From the NCBI RefSeq assembly GCF_001514145.1, contig NZ_KQ948657.1, forward strand, positions 186,001 to 250,000: a DNA stretch of 64,000 bases. The letters are read 5' to 3'. Made by a program: the position numbers and the translations under genes. The notes under the pieces were generated by a model. That model saw nothing but the letters and a program-made list of their open reading frames with translations, was not told the origin of the DNA and did not search any database. Origin of the DNA: Streptomyces canus (GTDB lineage Bacteria; Actinomycetota; Actinomycetes; Streptomycetales; Streptomycetaceae). Positions 1 through 7,754 of this stretch are shown piece after piece (positions within the stretch are counted from its first letter, which is position 1; each line of letters opens with the position of its first letter).

Positions 1-203
1 ACGCGCCCCGCGAGATCGTTCTGGAGAGCGGTCAGAGCGCCGAGGAGGTCGAGCGGGCGGTTTCGGAGGCCCTGGCCGGCAAGTCTCAGCTGCTGAGCCT
101 GGTGGACGAGCACGGCCGCAAGGTCCTCGTCCCGGCCGACCGTCTGGCGTACGTCGAGCTCGGTGAGCCGGCTCCCCGCAAGGTGGGCTTCGGCGCGCTG
201 TAG
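1..203 (+). CDS. DUF3107 family protein, C-terminal part
   Basis: The reading frame is open from the left edge (first full codon at 3) to TAG at 201-203, giving 66 residues that end in KVGFGAL. The segments APREIVLESGQSAEEVE and DEHGRKVLVPADRLAYVE match the short actinobacterial DUF3107 family, whose members are about 75 residues, so only the first few codons are missing. The function of the family is unknown. A strong hairpin follows directly, so this is the end of a transcript. Confidence 0.85.
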   Translation, partial: APREIVLESGQSAEEVERAVSEALAGKSQLLSLVDEHGRKVLVPADRLAYVELGEPAPRKVGFGAL

Positions 204-211
204 GCACACAG

Positions 212-256
212 ACGAAGAGGGGCCCGGCGACCGGAAGTCGCCGGGCCCCTCTTCGT
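212..256 (+). terminator. Rho-independent-type hairpin after DUF3107 gene
   Basis: A perfect 19-bp inverted repeat (212-230 with 238-256) with a 7-base loop starts nine bases after the stop codon. There is no long T-run, which is normal for Streptomyces terminators. Confidence 0.85.
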
Positions 257-384
257 GCTGCGGGCGAGATTCCTTTCTCCACGTATGGAGCACGAGGAAC
301 ACACGGAGGAGGATTGCATTCCGCAGGTCACGGGTATGACGGGCTACGACCGTGATGGCAGTGTGGCCATGTGGGAGGGACCCC

Positions 385-654
385 ATGATGTTGATCGAAG
401 CGCTCGGCTCCGCACTGCTCGGTCTCGTGCTGGCAGGGGTGGCGGTACACCGCCTCGCCCACCGCCTGCCGACCCGCTCCCTGGTCCTCGCGACGGGCAC
501 CGCCGGAGCCCTCTTCGGCGCCTTCGTGACCCACACCGCGCTGGACCCGGGCAACCTCCTGCTGATCCTCCTGGGCGCGGCAGTGGTCTCGGTGGCGTCG
601 CTGTCCCTGCTCCTGCGGCCGAACGGCAGACTGCGCCGATCAGCGCCGGCGTAG
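385..654 (+). CDS. Small integral membrane protein
   Basis: The product is 89 residues with about three hydrophobic segments (roughly residues 4-22, 36-55 and 60-78) and a basic C-terminus (RPNGRLRRSAPA). ATG at 385 and ATG at 388 both follow the purine-rich site GGGAGGGA at 373-380; the 7-base spacing favours 388 slightly. I do not recognise a functional family. It stands between the DUF3107 gene and a convergent MiaE-like gene, with its own upstream gap of about 130 bases. Confidence 0.7.
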   Translation: MMLIEALGSALLGLVLAGVAVHRLAHRLPTRSLVLATGTAGALFGAFVTHTALDPGNLLLILLGAAVVSVASLSLLLRPNGRLRRSAPA

Positions 655-723
655 GGAACTGCGCGACCGGCCACGACGAACCCGCGGCCGCCGACGGAGC
701 ACAGCTCCCCGGGCGGTCGGGCG

Positions 724-1470
724 CTAGGCGGCCAGGCCCAGCGCAGCCATCCGCTTCGTGTGCGCCTCGGTGATCCGCGAGAACATCCGTCCCACCTCGG
801 CGAGATCGAACCCGTCGGCGACGCCGCCCACGAGCATCGTCGACAGCGCGTCCCGGTCGGCGACGACCCGCTGCGACTGCGACAGCGCCTCCCCCATCAA
901 CCGCCGCGCCCACAGGGCCAGTCGGCCGCCCACCCGCGGGTCCGCGTCGATCGCCGCCCGCACCTTCTCGACGGCGAACCCAGCGTGCCCGGTGTCGTCG
1001 AGGACGGCCAGGACCAGCTCGCGCGAGTCCGCGTCGAGGCGCGCCGCGACCTCCCGGTAGAAGTCACTGGCGATCGAGTCACCGACGTACGCCTTGACGA
1101 GCCCCTCCAGCCAGTCCGACGGAGCCGTCTGCCGGTGGAAGCCGTCGAGCGCCGCGACGAACGGCTCCATCGCGAGCGTCGGCTCCTCGCCGATCTCGGT
1201 CAGCCGGTCACGCAGCTTCTCGTAGTGGTGGAACTCGGCCGACGCCATCTTCGCCAGCTCCGCCTTGTCCGCCAGCGTCGGCGCGAGCTTCGCGTCCTCC
1301 GCGAGCCGTTCGAAGGCCGCGAGTTCGCCGTACGCGAGCGCGCCGAGCAGGTCGACGACCGCGGCTCGGTACTGCGGGTCGGCGGAGGCCTTCGTCCAGT
1401 CCTGGGCGGCGACTCCGGTGGGTTCGGCAGGGGTCTCGGAGGCGTTGTCGGGCTTGTCAGAGGTCGTCAT
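724..1470 (-). CDS. Ferritin-like / MiaE-like protein
   Basis: A 248-residue protein of the ferritin-like helical-bundle class related to the tRNA hydroxylase MiaE. Candidate diiron ligands are visible: GELAAFERL early, the ExxH motif in AEFHHYEKL, and the late DDTGHAGF. The first 30 or so residues are Pro/Ala/Thr-rich and probably disordered. ATG at 1470 is the usual start of homologues; a GTG at 1479 is better spaced from a GGAG at 1491-1494 and would add three residues. In this lineage the actual substrate is not established; Streptomyces are not known for the ms2io6A modification, so the MiaE name should be read as fold only. It diverges from the helicase. Confidence 0.8.
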   Translation of the reverse strand: MTTSDKPDNASETPAEPTGVAAQDWTKASADPQYRAAVVDLLGALAYGELAAFERLAEDAKLAPTLADKAELAKMASAEFHHYEKLRDRLTEIGEEPTLAMEPFVAALDGFHRQTAPSDWLEGLVKAYVGDSIASDFYREVAARLDADSRELVLAVLDDTGHAGFAVEKVRAAIDADPRVGGRLALWARRLMGEALSQSQRVVADRDALSTMLVGGVADGFDLAEVGRMFSRITEAHTKRMAALGLAA

Positions 1471-1872
1471 GAAGCGCACAATAGCCCGCTCTCCGGACGG
1501 CGGAAGGCCCTGGTCAATCAGTGTGACGACGACTACGTGACCAAATCGGCCATCGCATGTGCACGATTCCGGGGTATGGTGGTAATGCGCCTGCTGGTAC
1601 GACGGCACTTCATGAGTGCACCGAACCTCGACAGGCCGCACGTATGAGGATGCCCGGTCGGTGGCCCGATCGGCTCCGACCCGACAGCCCTCCTCGCCCG
1701 TACGGCACTGTGCGTACGAAGTTCGGAGGGGGACCCTCAGCGGTACGAGCGCTAGAGCGTCGGCAGTGGTCCCGTGCCATTACGGCCTAGCCCGTAAGGC
1801 AGCCGACGTCCCCAGCACGGTAGACGACCCCCTGCGCTCGCCTCGCACCGCGCACACAGAAGAGGCAGCACC
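1471..1872. other. 402-bp divergent intergenic region / helicase leader
   Basis: No convincing gene. It separates the MiaE-like gene (minus) from the helicase (plus) and should hold both promoters. A TATGGT element near 1573-1578 is a possible -10 box. A perfect 6-bp stem (1780-1785 with 1792-1797) lies about 75 bases before the helicase. An open 86-codon frame (1616-1876) ends in a TGA that overlaps the helicase CTG start, but its composition does not look coding. Confidence 0.5.
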
Positions 1873-4644
1873 CTGACTACGACCTTCCGCGATCTCGGGA
1901 TTCTCACCGAGACGGCCGAGGCCCTCGAAGCCGTCGGCATCATCAACCCGTTCCCCATCCAGCAGATGACGCTCCCGGTGGCCCTCTCCGGCTCCGACGT
2001 CATCGGCCAGGCCAAGACCGGCACCGGCAAGACGCTGGGCTTCGGCCTTCCGCTCCTCGAGCGCGTCACCGTCCCCGCCGACGTCGAGGCCGGCCGCGCC
2101 AAGCCCGAGGACCTCACCGACGCCCCGCAGGCGCTCGTCGTCGTCCCCACGCGCGAGCTGTGCACCCAGGTCACCAACGACCTGCTGACCGCGGGCAAGG
2201 TACGCAACGTACGTGTCCTCGCCATCTACGGCGGCCGCGCCTACGAGCCCCAGGTCGAGGCCCTCAAGAAGGGCGTCGACGTCGTCGTCGGCACCCCGGG
2301 CCGACTGCTGGACCTCGCGGGCCAGAAGAAGCTCAACCTGGGACACATCAAGGCGCTCGTCCTCGACGAGGCCGACGAGATGCTCGACCTGGGCTTCCTG
2401 CCCGACGTCGAGAAGATCATCAACATGCTTCCGGCCCGCCGCCAGACGATGCTGTTCTCGGCGACCATGCCGGGCGCGGTCATCGGTCTCGCGCGCCGCT
2501 ACATGTCGCAGCCCACGCACATCAACGCCACCTCGCCCGACGACGCGGGCAGGACGGTCGCGAACACCAAGCAGCACGTGTACCGCGCGCACAACATGGA
2601 CAAGCCCGAGATGGTCGCGCGCATACTGCAGGCCGACGGCCGGGGACTGGTCATGGTCTTCTGCCGCACCAAGCGCACCGCGGCCGACCTGGCCGACCAG
2701 CTCCAGCAGCGCGGCTTCGCCGCCGGCGCGGTCCACGGCGACCTGGGCCAGGGCGCCCGTGAGCAGGCGCTGCGCGCCTTCCGCAACGGCAAGGTGGACG
2801 TCCTCGTCTGCACCGACGTCGCCGCCCGTGGTATCGACGTCGAGGGCGTCACGCACGTCATCAACTACCAGTCTCCCGAAGAGGAGAAGACGTACCTGCA
2901 CCGCATCGGCCGTACCGGTCGCGCGGGTGCCAAGGGCATCGCGATCACCCTCGTCGACTGGGACGACATCCCGCGCTGGCAGCTGATCAACAAGGCGCTC
3001 GAGCTCAACTTCAACGATCCGCCGGAGACGTACTCCACCTCCCCGCACTTCTACGAGGAGTTGAGCATCCCCGCGGGCACCAAGGGTGTCCTGCCGCGGG
3101 CCGACCGCACGCGCGCGGGGCTCGCCGCGGAGGAGCTGGAGGACCTGGGCGAGCCGGGCGGACGCGGTGCACGCGGACGCGGTGACCGTGACCGGGGTCG
3201 CGGGCGTGGTGGCCGGGACGAGTCCCGCTCCGCCGACCGCGAGCGTTCGGAGCGTACGCCGCGCCGTCGCCGTCGTACCCGTGGTGGTACCTCGCCGGAC
3301 GCGGCGGCCCCCGCCGAGGCGGTCGCCCCGTCGGAGACCACCGCGGTCGAGGACACCACCGCGACCCGCACCCCGCGCCGTCGTCGGCGCACCCGCGGCG
3401 GGGCGTCCGACTCGGCTCCGGCCACGGTGACCACGGCAGCGGCGGCGGTCGAGCCGACCGTGTCCGAGGCCGCGGAGTCCGCCGTCACGGCGGCGGAGGG
3501 CCCGTCCCTCGACACCGAGACCCCGGCCAAGCCGCGCCGCCGCCGGACCCGCAGGTCCGCGGAGACACCGGCAGCCGTGGAGACGGTCGTCGAGACCGCG
3601 CCGGTCACGGAGACCGCTCCGGAGGCTCCGGCCACCAAGCCGCGCCGTACGCGCAAGTCGGCGGCTCCGGCCGCCGAGGCCGCCGTGGACACGGCCGAGG
3701 CCACGGAGACCAAGCCGCGGCGCACCCGCAAGACCACGACCGCGGCTCCCGCCGCAGAGGCCGCGGTGGACACGGCCGAAGCCACCGAGGCCAAGCCGCG
3801 GCGCACCCGCAAGGCAGCTGCCGCCGCACCCGCCGAGACGGCAGTGGACACCGCGGAAGGCACGGCCGCCAAGCCGCGCCGCACCCGCAAGACCGCGGCC
3901 ACGACGACGGAGGCCGGCGCCGACACGGCGGAGGCCGTGGAGGCCAAGCCCCGGCGCACCCGCAAGACCGCAGCCGCGGCTACGACCGCCGCCGAAACCG
4001 CGGTGGACACGGCCGAAGCCACCGAGGCCAAGCCGCGCCGCACCCGCAAGGCGGCCGCCGCCGCACCCGCCGCGGAAGCCGCCCTGGACACGGCTGAGGC
4101 CACCGAGCCCAAGCCGCGCCGCACGCGCAAGACTGCGGCTCCGGCCGCAGAGGCTGCCGTGGACACGGCCGAGGCGACGGAAGCCAAGCCGCGCCGCCGT
4201 ACCCGCAAGGCCGCCGAGCCCGCCGTGACCGCCGAGATCCCGGCCCAGTCGGTCCAGGAGCCGGAGGCCGTCGAGGTGGCCAACCCGCGGCGTACGCGAA
4301 AGACGGCGACCTCGGCCAAGGCGGCCGAGACGGCTGTGGACACCGCGGAAGGCACGGCCACCAAGCCGCGCCGCACCCGCAAGACCACGACCGCGACCGC
4401 GACGACGGAGGCCACCGACACGGCGCAGACCGCTGAGGTCAAGCCGCGTCGCACCCGCAAGACCGCGGCCACCGCCGAGGTCGCGGACACGGTCGAGGCC
4501 ACGCCCCGCCGGCGTACCACCCGCAAGGCCGCCGAGCCGGCGGTGACCGCCGACATCCCGGCCCAGGCGGACCAGGAGCCGAAGGTCGCCGCACCGCGCC
4601 GCCGGACCCGCAAGACGGCCGCCGCGGAGCCCGCGGACAGCTGA
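1873..4644 (+). CDS. DEAD-box RNA helicase with long basic repeat tail
   Basis: A 923-residue ATP-dependent RNA helicase. The catalytic core spans about residues 1-400: P-loop AKTGTGKT near 46, PTREL, TPGRLLD, DEAD near 166, SAT near 196, and HRIGRTGRAG near 344. The tail (about 420-923) is low-complexity and basic. It has Arg/Gly-rich segments, then about 13 repeats of a KPRRTRK core every 20-30 residues separated by Ala/Thr/Glu linkers. Such tails probably bind RNA or ribosomes. No ATG or GTG lies in frame at the conserved N-terminus (TTTFRDLGIL). The CTG at 1873 follows the site AGAAGAGG at 1858-1865 with ideal spacing, so I take CTG as start; the next ATG at 1966 would delete the Q-motif. 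DEAD helicases of this class act in RNA folding, decay and cold adaptation. Confidence 0.92.
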   Translation: MTTTFRDLGILTETAEALEAVGIINPFPIQQMTLPVALSGSDVIGQAKTGTGKTLGFGLPLLERVTVPADVEAGRAKPEDLTDAPQALVVVPTRELCTQVTNDLLTAGKVRNVRVLAIYGGRAYEPQVEALKKGVDVVVGTPGRLLDLAGQKKLNLGHIKALVLDEADEMLDLGFLPDVEKIINMLPARRQTMLFSATMPGAVIGLARRYMSQPTHINATSPDDAGRTVANTKQHVYRAHNMDKPEMVARILQADGRGLVMVFCRTKRTAADLADQLQQRGFAAGAVHGDLGQGAREQALRAFRNGKVDVLVCTDVAARGIDVEGVTHVINYQSPEEEKTYLHRIGRTGRAGAKGIAITLVDWDDIPRWQLINKALELNFNDPPETYSTSPHFYEELSIPAGTKGVLPRADRTRAGLAAEELEDLGEPGGRGARGRGDRDRGRGRGGRDESRSADRERSERTPRRRRRTRGGTSPDAAAPAEAVAPSETTAVEDTTATRTPRRRRRTRGGASDSAPATVTTAAAAVEPTVSEAAESAVTAAEGPSLDTETPAKPRRRRTRRSAETPAAVETVVETAPVTETAPEAPATKPRRTRKSAAPAAEAAVDTAEATETKPRRTRKTTTAAPAAEAAVDTAEATEAKPRRTRKAAAAAPAETAVDTAEGTAAKPRRTRKTAATTTEAGADTAEAVEAKPRRTRKTAAAATTAAETAVDTAEATEAKPRRTRKAAAAAPAAEAALDTAEATEPKPRRTRKTAAPAAEAAVDTAEATEAKPRRRTRKAAEPAVTAEIPAQSVQEPEAVEVANPRRTRKTATSAKAAETAVDTAEGTATKPRRTRKTTTATATTEATDTAQTAEVKPRRTRKTAATAEVADTVEATPRRRTTRKAAEPAVTADIPAQADQEPKVAAPRRRTRKTAAAEPADS
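3520..4635 (+). repeat. Degenerate repeats encoding KPRRTRK units
   Basis: Inside the helicase tail, a unit of roughly 70-85 bases recurs about 13 times. Each encodes a KPRRTRK-type core followed by an Ala/Thr-rich run and an acidic VDTAEATE-like linker. Units near 3650-4200 are most alike; later ones are diverged (PRRRTRK, NPRRTRK). This argues for expansion by unequal recombination or slippage. Confidence 0.85.
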
Positions 4645-4651
4645 TCCCACA

Positions 4652-4690
4652 CCGACGGCCCGGCCCCTTCACCTGGGGCCGGGCCGTCGG
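4652..4690 (+). terminator. Terminator hairpin after helicase
   Basis: A perfect 16-bp stem (4652-4667 with 4675-4690) with a 7-base loop begins 7 bases after the helicase stop codon. Confidence 0.85.
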
Positions 4691-4819
4691 CGTTCCCGCA
4701 CCGGCCCGTGGCAGCCGGCGCCGACCACACCACTGCGCGACGAGCCACGACGAACCCGCAGCCGCCCGGGACCGCGCCCGCGCCACCCCCTGCGGGACCG
4801 ACCCGTCACGACCGCCCGC

Positions 4820-4825
4820 TACCCT
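4820..4825 (+). promoter_or_regulatory. Possible -10 box for leaderless hydrolase mRNA
   Basis: TACCCT lies 6 bases before the GTG start at 4832, and there is no ribosome-binding site, which is the arrangement of a leaderless transcript. The -35 region is not clear. Confidence 0.4.
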
Positions 4826-4831
4826 CACCCC

Positions 4832-5701
4832 GTGAGCACCCGAGCCGTCTTCACCCCGCCCCCCGGCGCCCGTGCCTACCCCCTGCGCACCGCCCGCGGC
4901 GAGTTCGCGGTCGTGGACTCGGCCGTGGCCCCCGGCGTCGCCGAGAAGGGCACCGCGCTGCTGCTGCCCGGGTTCACGGGAAGCAAGGAGGACTTCACGC
5001 TGCTCCACGAGCCGCTCACGGCGCGCGGATACCGGGTCGTGGCCGTGGACGGGCGAGGACAGTTCGAGTCGGACGGGCCGGAGACCGACCAATCCGCCTA
5101 CGCGCGAGGCGAGTTGGCGCGGGACGTGCTCGCACAGGCCGCCGCCCTCGACGCACCCGCGCACCTGGTCGGGCATTCCCTGGGCGGTCAGATCGCGCGC
5201 GCCACCGTACTGCTCGACCACTCCCCCTTCCTGTCCCTCACCCTCGTCTCCTCGGGCCCCGCGCAGATCTCCGACTCCCAGCAGCAGCGGGTGAAGCTGC
5301 TGCGGGACGCGCTCGGTGTGATGACGATGGCCGAGGTGTGGGACGCGATCCTGGCCATGGGACCGCCGGAGGAGGTCGGCGGCCCCGCCAAGGGCATCGG
5401 GGACGTCGAACAGCTCCGCCGCCGCTGGTTGGGCAACAAACCCGCCCAACTCCTCGCAACGGGCCACCAGTTGTGCACCGAGCCGGACCGGGTCGGCGAA
5501 CTGGCCGCCGTCCCGCTGCCGTTCCACGTCCTGTCCGGATCGCAGGACGACACCTGGCCGGTGCCTCTCCTCGACGACATGGCCGTACGACTGGGCGCCC
5601 GCCGCACGGTGATCCCGGGAGCGGAACACTCCCCCAACGCCGACCAGCCCCTCCCCATGGCCCACGCCCTGGCCGACTTCTGGGACAGCGTCGGCCGTTG
5701 A
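4832..5701 (+). CDS. Alpha/beta-fold hydrolase
   Basis: A 289-residue cytoplasmic hydrolase of the alpha/beta fold. It has the oxyanion-loop region LLPGFTGSKEDF, the strand VVAVDGRGQFESDG, the nucleophile elbow GHSLGG near residue 113, an acidic residue in SGSQDDTWP, and the catalytic His in PGAEHSPN. The substrate cannot be told from sequence; esterase and lipase-like activities are usual. The GTG start at 4832 has no Shine-Dalgarno. It is convergent with the NYN gene, with only 28 bases between the stop codons. Confidence 0.85.
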   Translation: MSTRAVFTPPPGARAYPLRTARGEFAVVDSAVAPGVAEKGTALLLPGFTGSKEDFTLLHEPLTARGYRVVAVDGRGQFESDGPETDQSAYARGELARDVLAQAAALDAPAHLVGHSLGGQIARATVLLDHSPFLSLTLVSSGPAQISDSQQQRVKLLRDALGVMTMAEVWDAILAMGPPEEVGGPAKGIGDVEQLRRRWLGNKPAQLLATGHQLCTEPDRVGELAAVPLPFHVLSGSQDDTWPVPLLDDMAVRLGARRTVIPGAEHSPNADQPLPMAHALADFWDSVGR

Positions 5702-5729
5702 GCGGTCACCACTGGCTGCCGATGAGCGG

Positions 5730-6623
5730 TCAGTACTGCCCCTGCAAGTGCTCCCAGAACCCGTCCCGCAGCACCCGTCGCAGATCCGCCTGCCCCCGCA
5801 GTGAGTACTGGAGAAGCACCTCCGCCTCCACCAGCAGGTCCTGGTCCACCGAGCCCGGCAGATACGGATGGCCGGGCAGCAGCTCCTGCAGCGCCGCCCT
5901 CCCCCGCTCCCCAAGCCACTTCGCGGCGATCTGCGCGCCCACGAAACGGACGTCCTCGCGGGTGGGCCGGGTGGCCGTCGCCTCGTAGGGCACGGCCGCT
6001 CGCCGGGAGACGTACGGCTTGAAGAAGTCGAGGTCGAGGGTGCGCTGGCTGTCGACCTCCCAGAGGAGCGGTTCCGCCTGGTTGCGGCCCTCCGGCGCCT
6101 CGATGCCCCACAGGTGCACGCGGGCGCCGTATCCCTGGGCCGCCTCGACCGCCGAGACCAGGTCCTCGTCTCCGCCCAGGAGCGCCGCGTCGCTGATCGC
6201 GCGGTGCCGGGCCAGGGACTCCAGGTCGGAGCGGATCAGCGAGTCGACGCCCTTCTGCTGGTTGTTGGCGTTGAGGTTGCCCAACCGGACCTTCACGTCC
6301 GGGAGTTCGGCGATGGACTGCTGTTCAGAGGTGTGGATACGACGTCTCGCGCCGTCGTACCAGTAGACCCTCAGCAGTCTGCTGTCCGCGAAGATGGTGC
6401 GGGCCCGGTCGATGAGGGCCTCGATCAGGCCCTCGGCGTCGAGGTCGAAGGCGCGACGGTCCTCGGTGCCGGCGACGAGTCGTCCCGCGGCCGCGTAGAG
6501 GTATCCCGCGTCGACGAAGATCGCATGCGTCGAGGGCGTCTTCGCGACCTCGGCGAGCATGCGCGTGAGCAGCTCGTTGGTGCGGTCGATGCGGGCGCTC
6601 AGGGGCGCCAGGTCGTCGTTCAT
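5730..6623 (-). CDS. NYN (PIN-like) domain protein, putative RNase
   Basis: A 297-residue protein with an N-terminal NYN domain of the LabA/limkain type. Likely metal-binding acidic residues are visible in FVDAGYLYAA (about residue 37), KGVDSLIRSDL and LLGGDEDLVSAVEAAQGYG. The C-terminal part (about 190-297) is helical and conserved in Streptomyces homologues. Families with this domain are nucleases or RNA-binding proteins; activity here is inferred. ATG at 6623 is chosen; ATG at 6632 is an alternative adding three residues. It diverges from the 50-residue gene at 6818. Confidence 0.82.
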   Translation of the reverse strand: MNDDLAPLSARIDRTNELLTRMLAEVAKTPSTHAIFVDAGYLYAAAGRLVAGTEDRRAFDLDAEGLIEALIDRARTIFADSRLLRVYWYDGARRRIHTSEQQSIAELPDVKVRLGNLNANNQQKGVDSLIRSDLESLARHRAISDAALLGGDEDLVSAVEAAQGYGARVHLWGIEAPEGRNQAEPLLWEVDSQRTLDLDFFKPYVSRRAAVPYEATATRPTREDVRFVGAQIAAKWLGERGRAALQELLPGHPYLPGSVDQDLLVEAEVLLQYSLRGQADLRRVLRDGFWEHLQGQY

Positions 6624-6732
6624 CGCCACCATTGTCCCGGCGGTCACGCTGCGAACACAACCGGTCCCAAGGAGTCTCCGAAGACTCACTTACCGGTCAG
6701 TAGTTAGCCGTTCGAAAAATTTCTTTAGCGTA

Positions 6733-6760
6733 GGGAATGTTTGTAACACGCACCCCGTTG
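6733..6760 (+). promoter_or_regulatory. SigR-type promoter (GGGAAT-N18-GTT)
   Basis: GGGAAT at 6733-6738 and GTT at 6757-6759 are separated by exactly 18 bases, matching the published Streptomyces SigR (thiol-oxidative stress) consensus. The expected start point near 6765 leaves a leader of about 50 bases before the ATG at 6818. Confidence 0.6.
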
Positions 6761-6817
6761 ACTACTCACGTACGCAGTAATTCTCCGCAGGAGGATGACC
6801 AGACGAAGGGAGAAGCC

Positions 6818-6970
6818 ATGCGCTTCGAAATCATGCGACTCGACGACGTCGACGGCACGCCCGTGGACAGCACTGTCGTGGACGCCGCCTCCGTCAATCG
6901 GATCGTTCAGCAGGCCGCCGCCATAGGACAGCGGCTCTGGATCCGTCCGGCCGACACCTCGGCCTCGTAA
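6818..6970 (+). CDS. Conserved 50-residue protein of unknown function
   Basis: The product begins MRFEIMRLDDVDGTPVDST and continues with DAASVNRIVQQAAAIGQRLW before ending RPADTSAS. ATG at 6818 is preceded by AAGGGAGAA at 6806-6814, a good ribosome site. I recognise it as a short protein conserved in streptomycetes but know no function. The amphipathic helix at about 25-38 suggests a binding role. The putative SigR promoter upstream and the terminator downstream make it a monocistronic stress-type unit. Confidence 0.75.
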   Translation: MRFEIMRLDDVDGTPVDSTVVDAASVNRIVQQAAAIGQRLWIRPADTSAS

Positions 6971-6995
6971 CAGACGCGGATCACCGCCGAAGCTT

Positions 6996-7035
6996 CAGAG
7001 CCCCCGCCAGGCATCGACGCCGGGCGGGGGCTCTG
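6996..7035. terminator. Bidirectional terminator hairpin
   Basis: A perfect 13-bp stem (6996-7008 with 7023-7035) lies between the convergent 50-residue gene and marC, and could serve both. Confidence 0.8.
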
Positions 7036-7066
7036 CGCATACCCAAGGCCGCGTACCCATGGCCGC

Positions 7067-7672
7067 TCAGCTCGCCCGGACCACCTGGGTGATCCCGTTG
7101 ATGATCTGCTGCACGGCGATCGCGGAGAGCATCATGCCCGCGAGGCGTGTCACCAGCACGACCCCGCCGTCCTTGATGACCCGGATGATCAGCAGCGAGT
7201 ACCGCATCACCAGCCACAGCACGACATGGATGGCGAGGATCGCCGTCCACACCGAGACCTGCGTGGCGACGCTGTGGGCCTTCTGCACGGCGAGGATGAC
7301 GGAGACGATCGCACCCGGACCCGCCAGCAGCGGCATGCCCAGGGGGACGAGCGCCACGTTCACGTCCTTGGTCTGTTTCGGCTCGTCGGTCTTGCCGGTG
7401 AGCAGGTCGAGCGCGATCAGCAGGAGCAGCAGCCCGCCCGCGATCATCAGCGCGGGCACGGAGACATGCAGGTAGTTGAGGATCTGGTGGCCCAGGAGCC
7501 CGAAGACGGCGATGACACCGCCCGCGACACAGACGGCCTGGAAGGCCATCCGCTTCTGCACCTTGCCGGGCCGTCCGGCGGTGAGCGCGAGGAAGATCGG
7601 GGTGATCCCGGGGGGATCCATGATGACGAACAGGGTGAGGAAGAGCGAGCCGAAGACGGCGACGTCGAACAT
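7067..7672 (-). CDS. MarC family integral membrane protein
   Basis: A 201-residue protein with six predicted membrane segments. The N-terminal FVIMDPPGITPIFLAL, the GMPLLAGPGAIVSVIL segment and the terminal IINGITQVV are typical of the MarC/UPF0056 family. The family was once tied to multiple antibiotic resistance but has no confirmed transport substrate. It lies 82 bases downstream of the PHP-domain gene with an intergenic hairpin between them, so the two may be one operon with reduced read-through. Confidence 0.88.
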   Translation of the reverse strand: MFDVAVFGSLFLTLFVIMDPPGITPIFLALTAGRPGKVQKRMAFQAVCVAGGVIAVFGLLGHQILNYLHVSVPALMIAGGLLLLLIALDLLTGKTDEPKQTKDVNVALVPLGMPLLAGPGAIVSVILAVQKAHSVATQVSVWTAILAIHVVLWLVMRYSLLIIRVIKDGGVVLVTRLAGMMLSAIAVQQIINGITQVVRAS

Positions 7673-7705
7673 GACGGAACTGGCCTTACCGAAGGAGGTG
7701 GAACG

Positions 7706-7730
7706 CGGCGCCGGGTGCGGCCCGGCGCCG
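7706..7730 (-). terminator. Intercistronic hairpin between PHP gene and marC
   Basis: A perfect 10-bp GC stem (7706-7715 with 7721-7730) with a 5-base loop. It may attenuate transcription into marC or end the PHP transcript. Confidence 0.55.
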
Positions 7731-7754
7731 GGTGACGGGAAGCGGGGGCGGGCC

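Noticed and set aside
1616..1876. 86-codon ORF ahead of the helicase, ending in a CTGA overlap
   Set aside because: The overlap looked like coupling, but the peptide has no coding-type composition and lacks a ribosome site; kept only as part of the leader description.
1780..4650. 956-codon open frame on the minus strand opposite the helicase
   Set aside because: It is the antisense of a G+C-rich coding region; its Gly/Arg/Leu-rich sequence mirrors the repeat tail and has no family features.
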